A model generated the notes under the pieces. It made no database searches. It was not told the DNA's origin and saw only the letters and a program-made list of their open reading frames with translations. A program made the translations under genes and the position numbers. Source: Termitomyces sp. T153 (lineage: Eukaryota; Basidiomycota; Agaricomycetes; Agaricales; Lyophyllaceae). From it: a DNA stretch of 64,000 bases. The stretch lies in the NCBI GenBank assembly GCA_018296165.2, contig JACKQL020000080.1, forward strand, positions 1-64,000. The letters are read 5' to 3'. Shown one piece after another: positions 34,498-47,235 of this stretch (positions are counted from its first letter, which is position 1; every line of letters begins with the position of its first letter).

Positions 34498-36184
34498 ATG
34501 TCTTCTGCTATGCCATTATCACATTCTGCATTGCCAACCCTACCTCCTTCTAGTGACAATTGTGTGGCCATCTAAGCAGAGTATGAGCATTGTCAGCAGG
34601 AGTTCAAACAGCAGTGGGACTGTGGGAAGGTGGAGGTGATGGCCCATTGTTGTGAGTGTAATGTTATTTCTTGCTCTGCAGTTGCTAATTGAGCTCAGCA
34701 GAGTTGTCCTCAGCAGTGGTGGATTCCTCCAGGAGTTCTTTGTATATGAAGGGGTCAGGGCCTGCTAGTCATTCGGTTCCTATTGCCCTAGAGCATTCTG
34801 CGAGGCTCAGTCTTAGGGCAGGGATTGTTCATGTTGTCCTAGAGGTGGAGAGGGTTCCACAGGTGCAGGTGATGCCAGAGGTGTTTGCAGGAGCAATGGG
34901 GCAGGCACAGGGTCCTCCAACCCTAGAATGGTGCCAGAATGAGGCTCTAGTGAGTCTCTACCTCTTTTTTCAGTATTTGTTGACCAATTGTTTCAGTGCA
35001 CCCTCTGTGCCCAGTGGGGGGAGTTGTGCAAGTTTGATGAGCCAACTGTAGAGTCCCACTGTGACACCTTGGTCTGTATTCCATGCCGTGCTAGGCATGA
35101 GAAATGTTCAATTTTGCTGGAGTAGTGTGCTATATGTATTGCTGCAGAGTAGGAGTGGGAGAAGAGTTGGGTAAGGGTTAGCTGGGTGAGAGTTGGAAAG
35201 CCCAGGTGTTGAGCCAGAGTTCAGGTTTAGAGAGTGAGGGGAGCATGGAGTGGCTAGTGGAGAAGGTGGGACTTTTACAGGGCAGGTGGAGGGAGGGGGA
35301 GGTGGTGCCACACAATAAGGGCAAGCAGAGGGCCTCCCCACCACCAAAGGTGGGGCCTAGCAAGAGGCCATGAGACCAGGAGGCAATGGTGGGCCCTTCT
35401 GAGCCCCACATATATTCTTCTAGCTTGGGAGCATTGGTGGAGTGGCTGTGAAGCTCACCGGAGCCTATGCCTTCAATCTCTGAGACCTTTCTTCATTGCC
35501 AGGTGGAGGGTCTGTTTAGGATTCTGGCAATGTAGGAGGAGGAGCTCTGAAGGGTAAGGGAAGATTGAGACCAAGCACAGAGAGAGAGAGACATACTGTG
35601 GTGGAATTACAACACAGCAGTGCAGATGGCCACAGCAAGAGCATTGGAGGTGCAGAGTCTGCAGGAGCATTTGTTGCAGCTGGAGGCATGGTCTGTGGAA
35701 GATGTGGAGGAATAGCAGAGCTTAGAGAAGGAGGGCTTGACTCAGGCAGAGGCCCAGGCTGGAAGGCGGTGGGAAAAGTGGCTGGTGAGTGAGGTGGCCT
35801 CAGGGCATGTGAGGATCTTGTGTAAGTGTCCTCTATTGCTTTCTGACCTCTGTTAACAATTTTGAAACAAGCTGGGTCCAGAAGCACTGAGTCCTTATAA
35901 ATGGGGCCTCTGCTGCCTTTGCATCAATCTAGGATGGGTTGGCACAGATGCCTGCAGATTGTCCTTCAGAGTTAGACCAGGGAGTGATGAGGATGAGGCA
36001 GTTGTTGGCAGAGCACCAGCAGTGTAATGCAGTGGCCCTAGGATTATGGTGGGAAGTGGCAGCAGATGTGGGAGAGGAGTTGCCTGGGCTTATAGAGGTG
36101 CTGGCCATGGTGAGGGCCCAGATAGAGGTGGATTTGGGAGTTGGGGGAGTGGGGAGGGGAGCTCCAGAGGGGGAGAGGGAGTGA
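34498..36184 (+). pseudogene. antisense coding region of element B (Cys cluster plus coiled coil)
   Basis: It is laid out as in A. It starts MSSAMPLSHSALPTLPPSSD, then EYEHCQQEFKQQWDCGK, a Cys cluster (QCTLCAQWGELCKFDEP... LVCIPCRARHEKCS, about 34,998-35,110), then KQRASPPPKVGPSKRP, a charged coiled-coil-like part, and an open 3' piece from 35,939 (LLAEHQQCNAVALGLWWEVA... VRAQIEVDLG) to the stop at 36,184. Introns probably separate the pieces. Several TAG and TGA codons break it. Confidence 0.68.
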
Positions 36185-39100
36185 GGTAGTCCAGGGCTTG
36201 AGCCTTTCTTATCATTCCCATTTTCTTGTTGCTTCACATCTTCCCTGCCTATAAGATTATATACTTCTTAGACTTGCCCATATCAATTTTTTTTGTGGGG
36301 TCCTGGCAAGCATGCAAGGTTTTAGTTTGTGTGAGGGGCAAATGAGCAGAAACATGTAAGGGTACTCATGGAAGTTGAATCCTGAGTTTATCCAGAGGTA
36401 GGGGTTAAGCCCACTAATGCTGTTTGTTGCCAACTAGTCCTGGGGTTGCTGGGGCTTGGTGGAGCATTGTAGGTGGGATTCCCAGAGTCTGGGAGGGGTG
36501 CTGGGGGTTCTGCAGGGCTCTTCTAGGGGGGTTAGACCAAGATTAGGGGTGGGTGTCCTCATGTTTGGGATTATGTCAACTACTTGTGGTTGGGTCATGG
36601 GCAGATCTCCTGAACTCTGAGTGTGCTTGGGGGTTTTTGGCTTATGTTCCAATGTTGCTGGCAGAGTGGGCAGAGGTTTTCAGGTGACTTTGCTCTGACA
36701 CAGCTGGCAGAGAGGGTGGAGGTCCCTTTTAATGACAGTGGGGGTGATGGAGTTATGGGGGAGTCCTTGGCAGTTTAGTGGTGGGGCTCTGGAATTGGAG
36801 TTGCCATTGCAGTAGACTCAGCAGGGAACTGCTTTACATGCCTGCTATGCTATTGGGTGGATTAGTGTAGGGGCAGAGATACTTTCTCAAAGTTGGGTTT
36901 GCCCATTCTTGCAATCTGGGGTTGGGCGGGTGGCTTCAAGGGCATGGGGTGTTTGGAGGCTTTCATTTGGGTGGAGGCATGCCCACATGAGTGTTTGTCA
37001 AACTCCAGAGTATTGCATTTTATCAGGGGTGTGTTTGGTTAGGCATTTGCTATGCTCCAGAGTAATGCATTTTATGCCTGGTTGGGGTTTGCTGCACTCC
37101 AGAATATTAGTGGAGGGTTGTGCTTAGTTGGGATTTGTAGATTCTGGGCCAGCTACATGACATCCCTTCTTGTTCCTAACCAAGAGTAAGTCCAGAAATG
37201 GGCAGGGGAGTCTTATGTGTTTCTGGCATGTTTGGAGCTTTGGATGCTGCCGGAGCTTGTCAGGACAAGTGTGTTCTAAGTCCAGGGCATGAGTTCATCC
37301 TTCTTAGAGTAGGAGTTGGTTGTCTGGAGATGACATGAAGGTTGGTGAGTGGATGATTCTTTTTAGTGGAGTTGCTTTTGGCACAAGGATTAAGTGGATG
37401 ATTCTTCTTGGCAGAGTTGCTCTTGGTACAAGGGAGGATTTCAGGGTTGTCATTTCATGGGTTGTTCTTCTAGGGGGTGGTGGAGTGATGTCCACCGGTG
37501 AGTCAGTTGCTGGCCCACTGGCAGAGTTGCATTAAGGGTTCTGCTAGTAGGTTCAATGTTGTATTGGAGGTTCAGCAGTAGTTTTGTCCCTTTTTAGGGT
37601 GGAGCCAGCAGGGTAGAGGCAGTAAGAGGGTTGGTGGGGTGTGGACTTGCTGGTGGAGCTCTTCTGGGTTTGGTAGGGCATGGGCAGGGATGGTCTGAGG
37701 GTGAGCACAGGGTTTTATGTCTTCTTCCAGAGTAGGAGCCAATGGTCTGGGGTTAATATAGAGGCTGGTGGATGGATAGCTCATTGACAGAGTTGACTTG
37801 AGAGGTGGTATGGAGCAGGGAAAGGGGTCTGGGGGTGTGTCCTTATCAGTCCATTATTTCCAGTGCATGGACCAGAGGTCCAGAGTCAATATGGGAGTTG
37901 GCTTGGGGCTGGAAATTGGCTTGTTGGCAGGGTTGTGTTGGAGGTAACACTGGTCAAGGAGGAGGTTCTGGAGTGGGGTTTTCCTCTTTATTCAAATCAG
38001 CGCAACATGCAGACATTTAACAGAAATTACCACTGAGTGGTGGAGGTGGAGTTGTTGAATAAGTGGTGGTGGTTCCTGGAGTCATGCTTGGATGAGCTGA
38101 GTGAATTCTAGCTGCTCTCCAAGAGCTTGGATGGGCCAGGCCATTGCTCAATCATGTGAAAGTATTGTTTGCATTGAGGAGTGGTCATCTATGAGGGCTG
38201 GAGGGTGGCAAGGGAGTTGGTCATATGAGGATAGCACCAGGGACTCATAGGGGGTCATGGCAGGGATAGAGTGATTTACCATTCATGCTTTGGAGCAGTC
38301 TAGGGTCACTATAACTGGAGCAGGGATAGGCCTTAGCACTGCAGGGCAATCAACAATGTTTCTGATCAGGAGAAAAGGGTACCACTGTGTTTGGAGAGCA
38401 TTGTTGGTCCCTTGATTGTTGGGGCAGATTTGGAGGAGCCATTTGTCTTTCTTAGCATCTGGGTCAATCTCTGGCAGATGTGGTTGGGTCACTACAGTGC
38501 ATTACTGGACTCAGGAGAAACTACTTTGAGAGTCCAGAGTTTGTTCTTTTGCTAGGAAATTGATTTTGTTGGAGGAGTGGAGTAGGGTGATGGCAGGGCT
38601 GTGACTCCAGTGGTGGAAGTCAGAATGGGGGGCATCCTTACTCATGGTTGGGTGGGGATGGTGGTGGCACTTTGTCAATGTTGGTCATTGTGGTGGATGG
38701 TGGCAGGGATACTACTCATTTCTTGGAGGATGCATCAGCAAACCTATAACACTCCAGAGAGACTACTTTGCATAGAGTTTGTTCTCCCACTGCTCTGGTG
38801 GTGTGGTTCTTGTTCAAAGATGTCTTTTGTGTAAGGTGGAGTAGTTTGGGGCTGGCAGTTGATGACTCAACCTTGCAGAGGGCATGCTATAGAAACATTG
38901 TCAATGGGCTGGTATTGTGGGCTCCCTCAATGGATGTTGGAGTCAAAATTGGGGTTCCAGAGCCATGTTACCAGGGTTCAGCATTGTGTGGAGGGGTTCA
39001 GAGTGGCCAGGACTAGTGGGTTGAGGCACCTTGGATCCTTGTGTGGGGTTTTCGGAGTTGTTGGAAGTTTTCAAATTGCTTGGTAGGGGGAAGCCTCCAA

Positions 39101-40535
39101 GGGGCACTTAGAAGTATCTTCTTTATTATTGGGGTTTTGGGACTCAAGATGGTCAGGTTTGGGGCTTGTAGCATGGTCTCAGAGGTGATGGCAGGGTTCC
39201 TTGCTTTCTTCAGAGAACATGTCAGTGAGTTTGTGATACTCTGGAAGAACTACTTCGTATAGAATTCTCTTTTTTCCTATAGTTTATTCTAGTGGAGTGA
39301 CTTCTGCACTGCAGAGTTCTTCTGCTAGAGGTGGCATTGTCTGGTAGTTGAAGGACAGAGATCCCATCTAGGGAAGTGCATGTGAGGGAGGTAGCATCAA
39401 GCATTTTGATGCTGGGGGCTCCAGATTGATTTGGAGGGGGTGTTGAATGGTGGCAGAGGAGTCTGGGGTTGTCCAGTATTGTAGGTTGGGGTGCCATAGT
39501 TCTTGCATTGACTTCTAGAATTTGTTAGGAGCACCTTTGGGGTGCACTTCAAGAAGGTGGGGTGGAGGTGCATATTCTTTCCTTTCTCAATCCTCTTGAA
39601 GCTTGGGAATTCCATTGTCTTGCTCCAGAGTTGCTGGAGTTGGGTCAAAGGCATTGGAGTCTCCCCAAACATTGGGTGGGGTCAGCAGCCAAGTTGACTA
39701 AGGGGTCCTAGCTGATTCCAGAGGTTGGTTCTGGGTTTGGGGCAAGGGACTGGCCTTGGAATCTTGATTTGCTTTTTGGAAGAGTGGGGATGTAGTTTGG
39801 AGTTTGATTCCAATGACGGCAGAGCTTGCTTTGAGGGATCAATATCTTTGGAGGTGGATGGGAATGTGGTGGAGAAGTCAGATGGTTTACTGGCAAAGCA
39901 GTGGAGGTTTATTTCTTTAGTGTGGGTGAAGAGGCACCATCAGAAGGTTGTGGGGTCAGTTCACTAGTGATGCACAGATCTTGATGGGGCTACAAGGTAG
40001 GACCAGTGGGTTTGAAGAGAGTGTGCAGTTGGATCTCTGTTGTTGTTATTGGTGGGGATGGTGACTTGTTTCTATGCTACAACAGGCTGTCATTGGCAGG
40101 GTTTGTACTATTGTTGGGGAGAGGATGTGGGTGAGGTGCCAGAGAAGTCATCAAGCAATAGGCTGATTTGTTGCCAGGGTTGGTTGGACAGTGGTTTGAA
40201 GGTGTTATGGTCAATCCTAGTAAGGGGTGGAGCTGGCAGAGGAGGTGTAGGAGGTGTAGAAGGTGCAAGTGGGAGTAGTGTGGGGGTAATGTGGTTGGGG
40301 TTGAGTGGAGAGGGTGTCCAGGGAGAGAGCCATTGTGTGGAGGTGTGACCAGAGTGGAGAGGATGTTAGTGCCAGGTCTGTGGTTCAATGTGCCTTGGTA
40401 AATTAGGCAAGGCAAAACAAATCATAGTGGGTCTCAGGCATAGGCTGACCATAGACATCAAGAGTTCTGACAGAAGTGTGTGCAGAGTTAATTGCAAACA
40501 TCACAAGCAGGGTAAGGGAGAGTCTTGATATCATG
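36185..40535 (-). pseudogene. eroded gag-pol remnant of element B
   Basis: Islands alike to A occur in order (for example 37,160-37,260 against A 26,100-26,220, and 39,207-39,330 against A 27,850-27,960), but the RT, integrase core and gag core are missing or unrecognisable. The last ~100 bp before the LTR (AGAGTCTTGATATC) is shared with A and C and should hold the primer-binding region on the minus strand. Confidence 0.6.
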
Positions 40536-40817
40536 TCAGATTCTGCTGACCACAGAGGCTCAGCTACACTGGGCAAATCCTTACTAGGTGAACATGATTC
40601 CCTGCACTAATAACTGGGCACCTGGAGAGGTCCTAAACATGGGGGACTTGGGAGGATAAGCAATGGGAAGTGATCTGAACAAGTCTGGGGTGGTCTAGAG
40701 GAGTCTAGGATGAGTTGCAGGGAAAGGGGCAGACTGACAGGGCATCAGGTACAAGTCTGGAGGTGAATATTGTAGGTGCAGAGTAAGCAGAGGCTATGCA
40801 AGTGATGGGAGTGGAGC
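40536..40817 (-). repeat. right LTR of element B, first part
   Basis: It reads TGTCAGATTCTGCTGACCAC and follows the left LTR of B up to GTGGAGC, where element C is inserted. It continues at 47,236. Confidence 0.92.
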
Positions 40818-42011
40818 TGTCAGGTTCCGCTGACCTCGGGAGCTCAGCTGCACTGGGCGAGTCCTTACTAGGTGGGCGTGATCCCCTTGCACTGGTAACC
40901 GAACACTCGAAAACGTCTGGGCACTGATGTCTTGTGCGGATAGCCGGTGGGATGTGATTCAGACAGATCCGGGAAGGTCCGGAGAAGTCAGGTTGCAAGG
41001 AAATGGGATGGTCTTGGCGGGGTTCAGGCAGAAGACCGTATGAGAGATTTGCAGGAGCAAAGGAGTGGACGGCTGTGTGATCAGTGGAGCGGAGCCAGGG
41101 TTTGATGGGAGATCAATTGGAGTTGAGGGAGTCCAGGACCGAGCGAAGAGCAAGGTTCGGACCTGGTGAAAGAGTGTCGGGGTTCGTGATTGTAATCGCG
41201 GAGTTCGTGAGGTCGTTTAGGTTGATGAGGACTTGGGCACAATGGCCAGACGGAGTCACCGAGACAGCATCAGACAAAATGGAATGGGGTTGATATGGAA
41301 CAAGAGTAGATTCGAGTGGAGATACAAAACAATAACGAGAACAATAATGAAATGGAGACGAGACAAGACCAGGAGACTGAGATAAGACCGGGAGACTGAG
41401 ATAAGACCGGGAGACTGAGATAAGAGGAACGAGACACAAAACACAAAACACAAAACACAAAACACGAGAAAGAAACAATCAGACCATAGGTAACGTTAAG
41501 CAATATCAAGACTAGAGTATAAAGAGCTACTCGACGGCTTATATACTGACTACCGGAGAACTTCAGAGTACGTCGGCTGCGGCGGTGGGGCTTGGCGGAG
41601 CTTGACGGAGTGGGCGGGTGTCAGTTGCAATCGAGGATCGGGCCACGCTGATACGTTGATGGGATCATTGGGGAACACAGATTGCCCCAAGGTTGTCGTG
41701 ATACTCCGGAATAGGTCGGAGGAACCAGGGTGTTGAGTTGATGATGGGTGGCGAAGATCGGGAACAGCGGGGGTGGTTCTCGGAGTTCGGGAGACCCAGG
41801 GTAAGTGTTAGTGGCTGTGGGGAAGGCACCGAAGTTGGCCAGGGGGCCGTCGGAGTTAGCTGGGGAGGCGTCGGAGTTAGCCAGGGAGGCGTCGGAGTTA
41901 GCCAAAATAGGCGCGGGGCATGGGCAGAAGTTCGGCGGAGCATCGGGGGTTTTTTGGGGGTTCGGGGGTTTGATGGACGATGTGCGGGGGTTCAGGGGAC
42001 AGGTCATGACA
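40818..42011 (-). repeat. left LTR of element C
   Basis: On the plus strand it reads TGTCAGGTTCCGCTGACCTC...GGTCATGACA, 1,194 bp. The 3' side is followed by ATCACCCCCCC, the polypurine tract on the minus strand. TATATAAG lies near 41,545 on the minus strand. An AAACACAAAACACAAAACAC tandem run lies near 41,440. Confidence 0.95.
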
Positions 42012-42222
42012 TCACCCCCCCTTCAGTGTTGAGACCCTTTGAGACGCGGGGGCAGGACGGGGATCAGCGGGGTGTGGGAGTCAAAGCCAAGCAATATTGA
42101 TCAATCCGCAGTGAGTGATAGCAGCGTGGGAGATGAAGTTGAAGCGCGGCCGCCGCTTTGTCAGGGTTCTCCTCAATCAATTAAAAGCTTTGGACATACC
42201 CCAGGGTTTCCCAAATTTTGTC

Positions 42223-43353
42223 ATGTCTTCCCCCAGCGTTCCAGTAGTCCCTTCCACTGATTTGGACAAGGTGGTGGTGTACAACAGTGGGGGGGAGGAG
42301 TTTGAGCGTCAACGCTGTGCTAGTGTTAGGGACCGGAGTCATAAGTGGTGTCGACTTGTATTTCTGGGATGATTGACGGGGCTTTTGTAGAGTCATCCAT
42401 GGTGGTGGTGGTGGATTTTCTGGGGGTTCCAAAACGGACCAAGTTTCGTCCCACGTTGCCAAAGGGGAAGGGGGCATCCTCGGCGGTGGTTCAGGGGAAG
42501 TGTCGAGCCTCCCCGCCCTCGGGGGCAGGACCCAGCAAGAGGCCACGTGGGCACAAGTCATCGGCGGAGCCTCCGGAGTCTTCCCTTTTTTCTCCTACCC
42601 CGGGCATTCCCTCGGAACAGTCATCGAGTCCCCCCGCGCCTATTCCTTCGATCATGGAGGTCTTTCTTTGCAAGCAGGTGGAGGCTTTGACAAGGTCATT
42701 GGCAGTACGGGAGGGTGAGCTCCGACGGGCAAGGGAGGATCGTGACGTGGTGCGGACGGAGAAAGAAGCGATGGAGCAGGAGAGGAACACTTCAGTGCGC
42801 GTGGTGATGGAGCAAGCGTTAGAGGTGCGGGGCTTGCAGGAGCGTCTGACGCAGATGGAGGGGCAGCCCATGGGGGAGGCAGAGGGGTGGGGACAAGCTC
42901 CAGAGGGGGATGCGCTGTGGGTGGAGCTGGAGGCGGCAAGGCGGAGGGAGGACTGGTTGGCCAACGAGGCCGCTTTGGGGCGCGCGGGAATCCTTCATGA
43001 GTTGTCTCCTGTTCCTCCGTTTGTTACTGACGGTTCACTTTCTGGGTTTAGGCTGGGTGCAGGAGCATCAGGTCCTCTTGGACGGTGCCTCTGCGGCGTT
43101 CGTGTCGATTCAGGACGGGTTGACGCAGGGGTCTGCAGTTCAGCCTCTGGAGTTGCAGCAGGGGATGGCGCGATTGGAGAGGTTGTTGGTGGGGCATCAG
43201 CGATGCAATGCAGTGGCCCCGGGGACGTGGTGGGAGGTGGCGGCTGATGCGGGGGAGGCGCTGCCGGGGTTGGCAGAGGTCCTAGCGGTGGTGCGGGCCC
43301 AGATGGAAGTCGACCTGGGAGTGGGGTTGCCAGGGGGTCCGGGGAGGGAGTGA
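42223..43353 (+). CDS. antisense coding region of element C, coiled-coil protein
   Basis: This is the least decayed of the three antisense regions. A first exon-like piece from ATG 42,223 reads MSSPSVPVVPSTDLDKVVVY to a stop at 42,370. A second long open frame (from 42,345) has a Pro/Ser-rich part with a basic patch (SKRPRGHKSS) and then a Glu/Arg heptad-rich helix (SLAVREGELRRAREDRDVV; EALTR... ALEVRGLQERL). After a likely 51 nt intron ending TTTAG near 43,051, a third frame gives LLVGHQRCNAVAPGTWWEVA and VRAQMEVDLG, stop at 43,353. The Cys cluster of A and B is missing, as if deleted between the first two pieces. Function unknown; it may be a regulator of the element or a captured gene. Confidence 0.6.
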
Positions 43354-46044
43354 GATGGGTGCGGGCCTTGTTTCTTGTTGCCCTCAGACTTGCCGCCCCC
43401 CTCGCCTTGTTGTATATAATTTTTTTTGTACGCGAACATGCCCTCTTCTTGGTCCCTGGGCGTGTGAAGTGAGGTTTTAGTTTGTATGAGGGCGAAGTAA
43501 GCAAAACACGCAGGGGTGTGAGAGGGAGTTGAATCCCTAGTGAATCCAGAGGCGGGGGTTACGCCCATTAGTGCCGACTGTGCTGGCTAGTCCCGGGGTT
43601 TGTCGGGACGGGGCAGGTCATCGCAGGGAGGGCTCCCAGGGTCTGGCGAGGGTGGGGGGAGTTCTCCGGTGGAGTTCCGTGGTGTTTTGGGGTGTTGTAT
43701 TGCGTTTGATTCTTGGAATTTCTGACCAGGGGTGTAGGGGTTTTCTTTTGGTCTGCAGCGGGGGCATGCGCTGTGTTGGTATTGGAGGGTGGACCTTTGA
43801 ATCTTTCACAGGTGTCTAGCAGTTTGGGGCTTTGGTCTTCTTGGCCGTGCGGTTGGTGGGGGGGACAGAGGTCTTCCCGGGATCTGGCCCTTATGTCGGC
43901 GCTGGTGGCAAAGGTGGCGGGGCCCTCTTCATTGGTGGAGGTCGGTGGGGCGGGGTTTGTCCTCGCGGCATAGTTGGTCCGGGTCGGGGTCGTGTTTCGG
44001 AGTATTGCGTCTGTGGGTGGGCATGTTCAAGTGGTGCTTTGGTGTGCTCCGGAGTGTTGATGACCGAGGGGGTGGGATGTGGGGTGATCAGTCCCGACCA
44101 GTTCCTTCGGGTCCAGGGCCAAAATTTGAGGTTCCGGATCATCTACGCGATATTGCTTTCCTGGCCAAAGGTAAGCCCCAAGACAGACAGAGGGGTCTTA
44201 CGTATTTCTGATACTTCCTTGAGTTTGGAGGTCTGGGGGTCGGCGGTTCCTTCATCGGGGAAGAATTGGGTGGTTCCGGAGTCGACACAAGGGTCACTCG
44301 GTGGGGGTTTGTTGGTTGTTCATGGTTGTTGGGGTGGCGGGGAGGTTGGCCACGGGGAGGCATGGGGGTGGGGCTCCCCAGGAGTCGCGGCAGGGTCGAG
44401 GCAACTCTTCATTCGTGTTCTGGAGTGGCCCAGAGATTGTTGCAAGTGTGGAGGTGGCAGTGGGGAGAGGCACCGCTCACTTTTCACGTGTGGCCTGCTT
44501 CTGGGTACTCCAAAGAGGATGCTTGTATGTGGCTTGCTTCTGGGTGCTCCGATGGTGTGGTCCCTATTTGACGGACATATTCTGGCGTAGGGGTGGAGCT
44601 CGGAGCGGGTGGTGATTTATGTTGTGGAGTTGGGGTTACCAGGGCGTCGTTGTTGGGCTGGCGCCATGAGTACCCTCAATCAAATGTTGTGGTCGGAGCG
44701 GAGGCCCTGGAGTCGTGTTGCCAGGGTCCGGAGCTGTGTCAAGGAGTTTGGAGGGGGTCAGAAGGGTGGGTTGGGCAGTTTTGGGCTGGTGCAGGGTTGT
44801 TTGGGTCGTTGAGCCAGGTGGGGAGGTCCTCTAGGGATATTGGAGTATGTGCCCTTTGGGTTGTCAGGTCGCTTAAATGACTCTCTGGGTGATGGTGGGC
44901 TTCTCCCTCCCTTATATGAACATGTCAGCAAATCTAGAGTACTTAGGGGAACTACTTCATATAGGGTCCTTTTTCCTATAGTTAGTTGGGGGTGACTTCT
45001 ATGCTGGGGGTTCCTTCGTGGGAGGTGGCGGAGTCTGGTGGTGGAGTTTGGGTTCGGGGGTGGCATGCAGGGAGGTTTGGCATCCAGGGTCCTCGTTGTC
45101 GGGGGTTCCGGATGGTGTGGGAGGGGGTGGTGAAATAGCGGCGTGGTCCAGAGTTGTCCCTTGTCAGGAGTGGAGTACTGTGGTTCTCCCCATTAACATC
45201 TGGAAGCTTGGGGATGTCTCGGTCTTGTGCCGGAGTTGTCGGGGTCGGGTCGGAGGTGTTGGGGCCCCTTCATTTGTTAGGCAGAGGTGACAGCCAAGTC
45301 GACCGAGGTCTGGAAGCAGGTCCTGGGGTTGGAGCGTAGCCTAGGTCGGAGGTTCTTGTTCTGTTGTTGGGGTTGTTGGGTCGAGCTTGATTTCGGTGGT
45401 TTCAGGGCTAGTTGTCAGAGGGCTTAGTTCCTCAGGAAGGGGGGGGGGGTGAGGGTTGGGGGTTCGATAGTAGGGTTCGGTGATGTTGTTGGTGATTAGT
45501 CGCGTTTGTCGGTCTGGGGGGTTGCTAGAGGGTCGGTGGGTCCACAGGCAGGCTTTGGGGAAGCGCGTTCTCAGTGGTCTCTTTGTGGCTGGCGATCCTC
45601 ATGCAATGGGTGACTGTTTTGCGGTGGGTTGGCGTTATCGTCTGTCGGAGGGTTGGCGCAGTGCCGGAGACATTTGTTGCTCATTTGGTCGGATGGTCGC
45701 CGGGTTTTAGGATGCTGTTCTTTGGATGATGTTGGGGTCAGCTTTGTGTGAGGGAACGGATTTGGCGGGGAGGGTGAGGGTGGGGGTGGGAGATGATTTG
45801 ACGGTTTGCGCGAGGAGTTGGAGGTTGGGTGGTAGTTGGGGAGGGTGTCCGTGGGGGAGCCGTTGTATGGAAGTAACTGGAGTGGAGGGGACGTTTGGTG
45901 TCGGATCCGCGACTCAATGTGCCTCGGCAAATTGGGCAGGGCCATATGAATCATAAGGGTCTCCATAGACATCGGAGTTATTTGATCGTGTGTGCGGAGA
46001 TAATGCGGGCATCACGGATGGGGTAAGGTAGAGTCTTGATATTA
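43354..46044 (-). pseudogene. eroded gag-pol remnant of element C
   Basis: Islands match B and A in order (43,520-43,610 to the chromodomain end of A near 24,900; 44,129-44,220 to A 26,100; 44,925-45,030 to A 27,850; 45,900-46,044 to B 40,380-40,535). No RT, protease or integrase box can be read. The remains are G-rich on the plus strand and give many meaningless ORFs. Confidence 0.6.
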
Positions 46045-47230
46045 TGTCAGGTTCCGCTGACCTCGGGAGCTCAGCTGCACTGGGCGAGTCCTTACTAGGT
46101 GGGCGTGATCCCCTTGCACTGGTAACCGAACACTCGAAAACGTCTGGGCACTGATGTCTTGTGCGGATAGCTGGTGGGATGTGATTCAGACAGATCCGGG
46201 AAGGTCCGGAGAAGTCAGGTTGCAAGGAAATGGGATGGTCTTGGCGGGGTTCAGGCAGAAGACCGTATGAGAGATTTGCAGGAGCGAAGGAGTGGACGGC
46301 TGTGTGATCAGTGGAGCGGAGCCAGGGTTTGATGGGAGATCAATTGGAGTTGAGGGAGTCCAGGACCGAGCAAAGAGCAAGGTTCGGACCTGGTGAAAGA
46401 GTGTCGGGGTTCGTGATCGTAATTGCGGAGTTCGTGAGGTCATTTAGGTTGATGAGGACTTGGGCACAATGGCCAGACGGAGTCACCGAGACAGCATCAG
46501 ACAAAATGGAATGGGGTTGATATGGAACAAGAGTAGATTCGAGTGGAGATACAAAACAATAACGAGAACAATAATGAAATGGAGACGAAACAAGACCAGG
46601 AGACTGAGATAAGACTGGGAGACTAAGATAAGACCAGGAGACTGAAATAAGAGGAACGAGACACAAAACACAAAACACAAAACACAAAACACAAAACACA
46701 AAACACGAGAAAGAAACAATCAGACCATAGGTAACGTTAAGCAATATCAAGACTAGAGTACAAAGAGCTACTCGACGGCTTATATACTGACTACTGGAGA
46801 ACTTCAGGGTATGTCGGCTGTGGCGGCAGGGCTTGGCGGAGCTCAACGGAGTGGGCGGGTGTCGGTTGCGATCGAGGATCGGGCTGCGCTGATACGTTGA
46901 TGGGATCATTGGGGAATGCGGGTCGCCCCGAGGTTGTCGTGATACTCCGGAATAGGTCGGAGGAACCAGGGTGTTGAGTTGATGATGGGTGGCGAAGATC
47001 GGGAACAGCGGGGGTGGTTCTCAGGGTTCGGGAGACCCAGGGTAAGTGTTAGTGGCTGTGGGGAAGGCACCGAAGTTGGCCAGGGGGCCGTCGGAGTTAG
47101 CTGGGGAGGCGTCGGAGTTAGCCGAAATAGGCGCGGGGCATGGGCGGAAGTTCGGCGGAGCGTCAGGGGTTTTTTGGAGGTTCGGGGGTTTGATGGACGA
47201 TGTGCGGGGTTCAGGGGACAGGTCGTGACA
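46045..47230 (-). repeat. right LTR of element C
   Basis: 1,186 bp, differing from the left LTR by a small number of transitions and short indels (for example CCGGTGG against CTGGTGG and GCAAAGG against GCGAAGG in the first 240 bp). It ends GGTCGTGACA and is followed by the TSD GGAGC. Confidence 0.95.
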
Positions 47231-47235
47231 GGAGC

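Larger units (their letters stand above)
40818..47230 (-). mobile_element. element C: young, non-autonomous family-1 gypsy element
   Basis: The LTRs are 40,818-42,011 and 46,045-47,230, near-identical by eye. The target duplication GGAGC is perfect (40,813-40,817 and 47,231-47,235) and lies inside the right LTR of B. The inside is only 4.0 kb. It keeps the antisense gene but no recognisable RT or integrase. CpG is abundant, unlike in A, B and D. It must have moved with proteins supplied by another copy. Confidence 0.95.

Noticed and set aside
43571..45956. Many G-rich plus-strand ORFs in element C (up to about 250 codons)
   Set aside because: They are long only because the eroded pol strand is stop-poor in a G-rich sequence. 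They show no domains and no conservation of frame with element B.
40818..47230. Element C as an assembly duplication of B
   Set aside because: C has its own LTRs, a perfect 5 bp target duplication and CpG-rich sequence clearly distinct from B.
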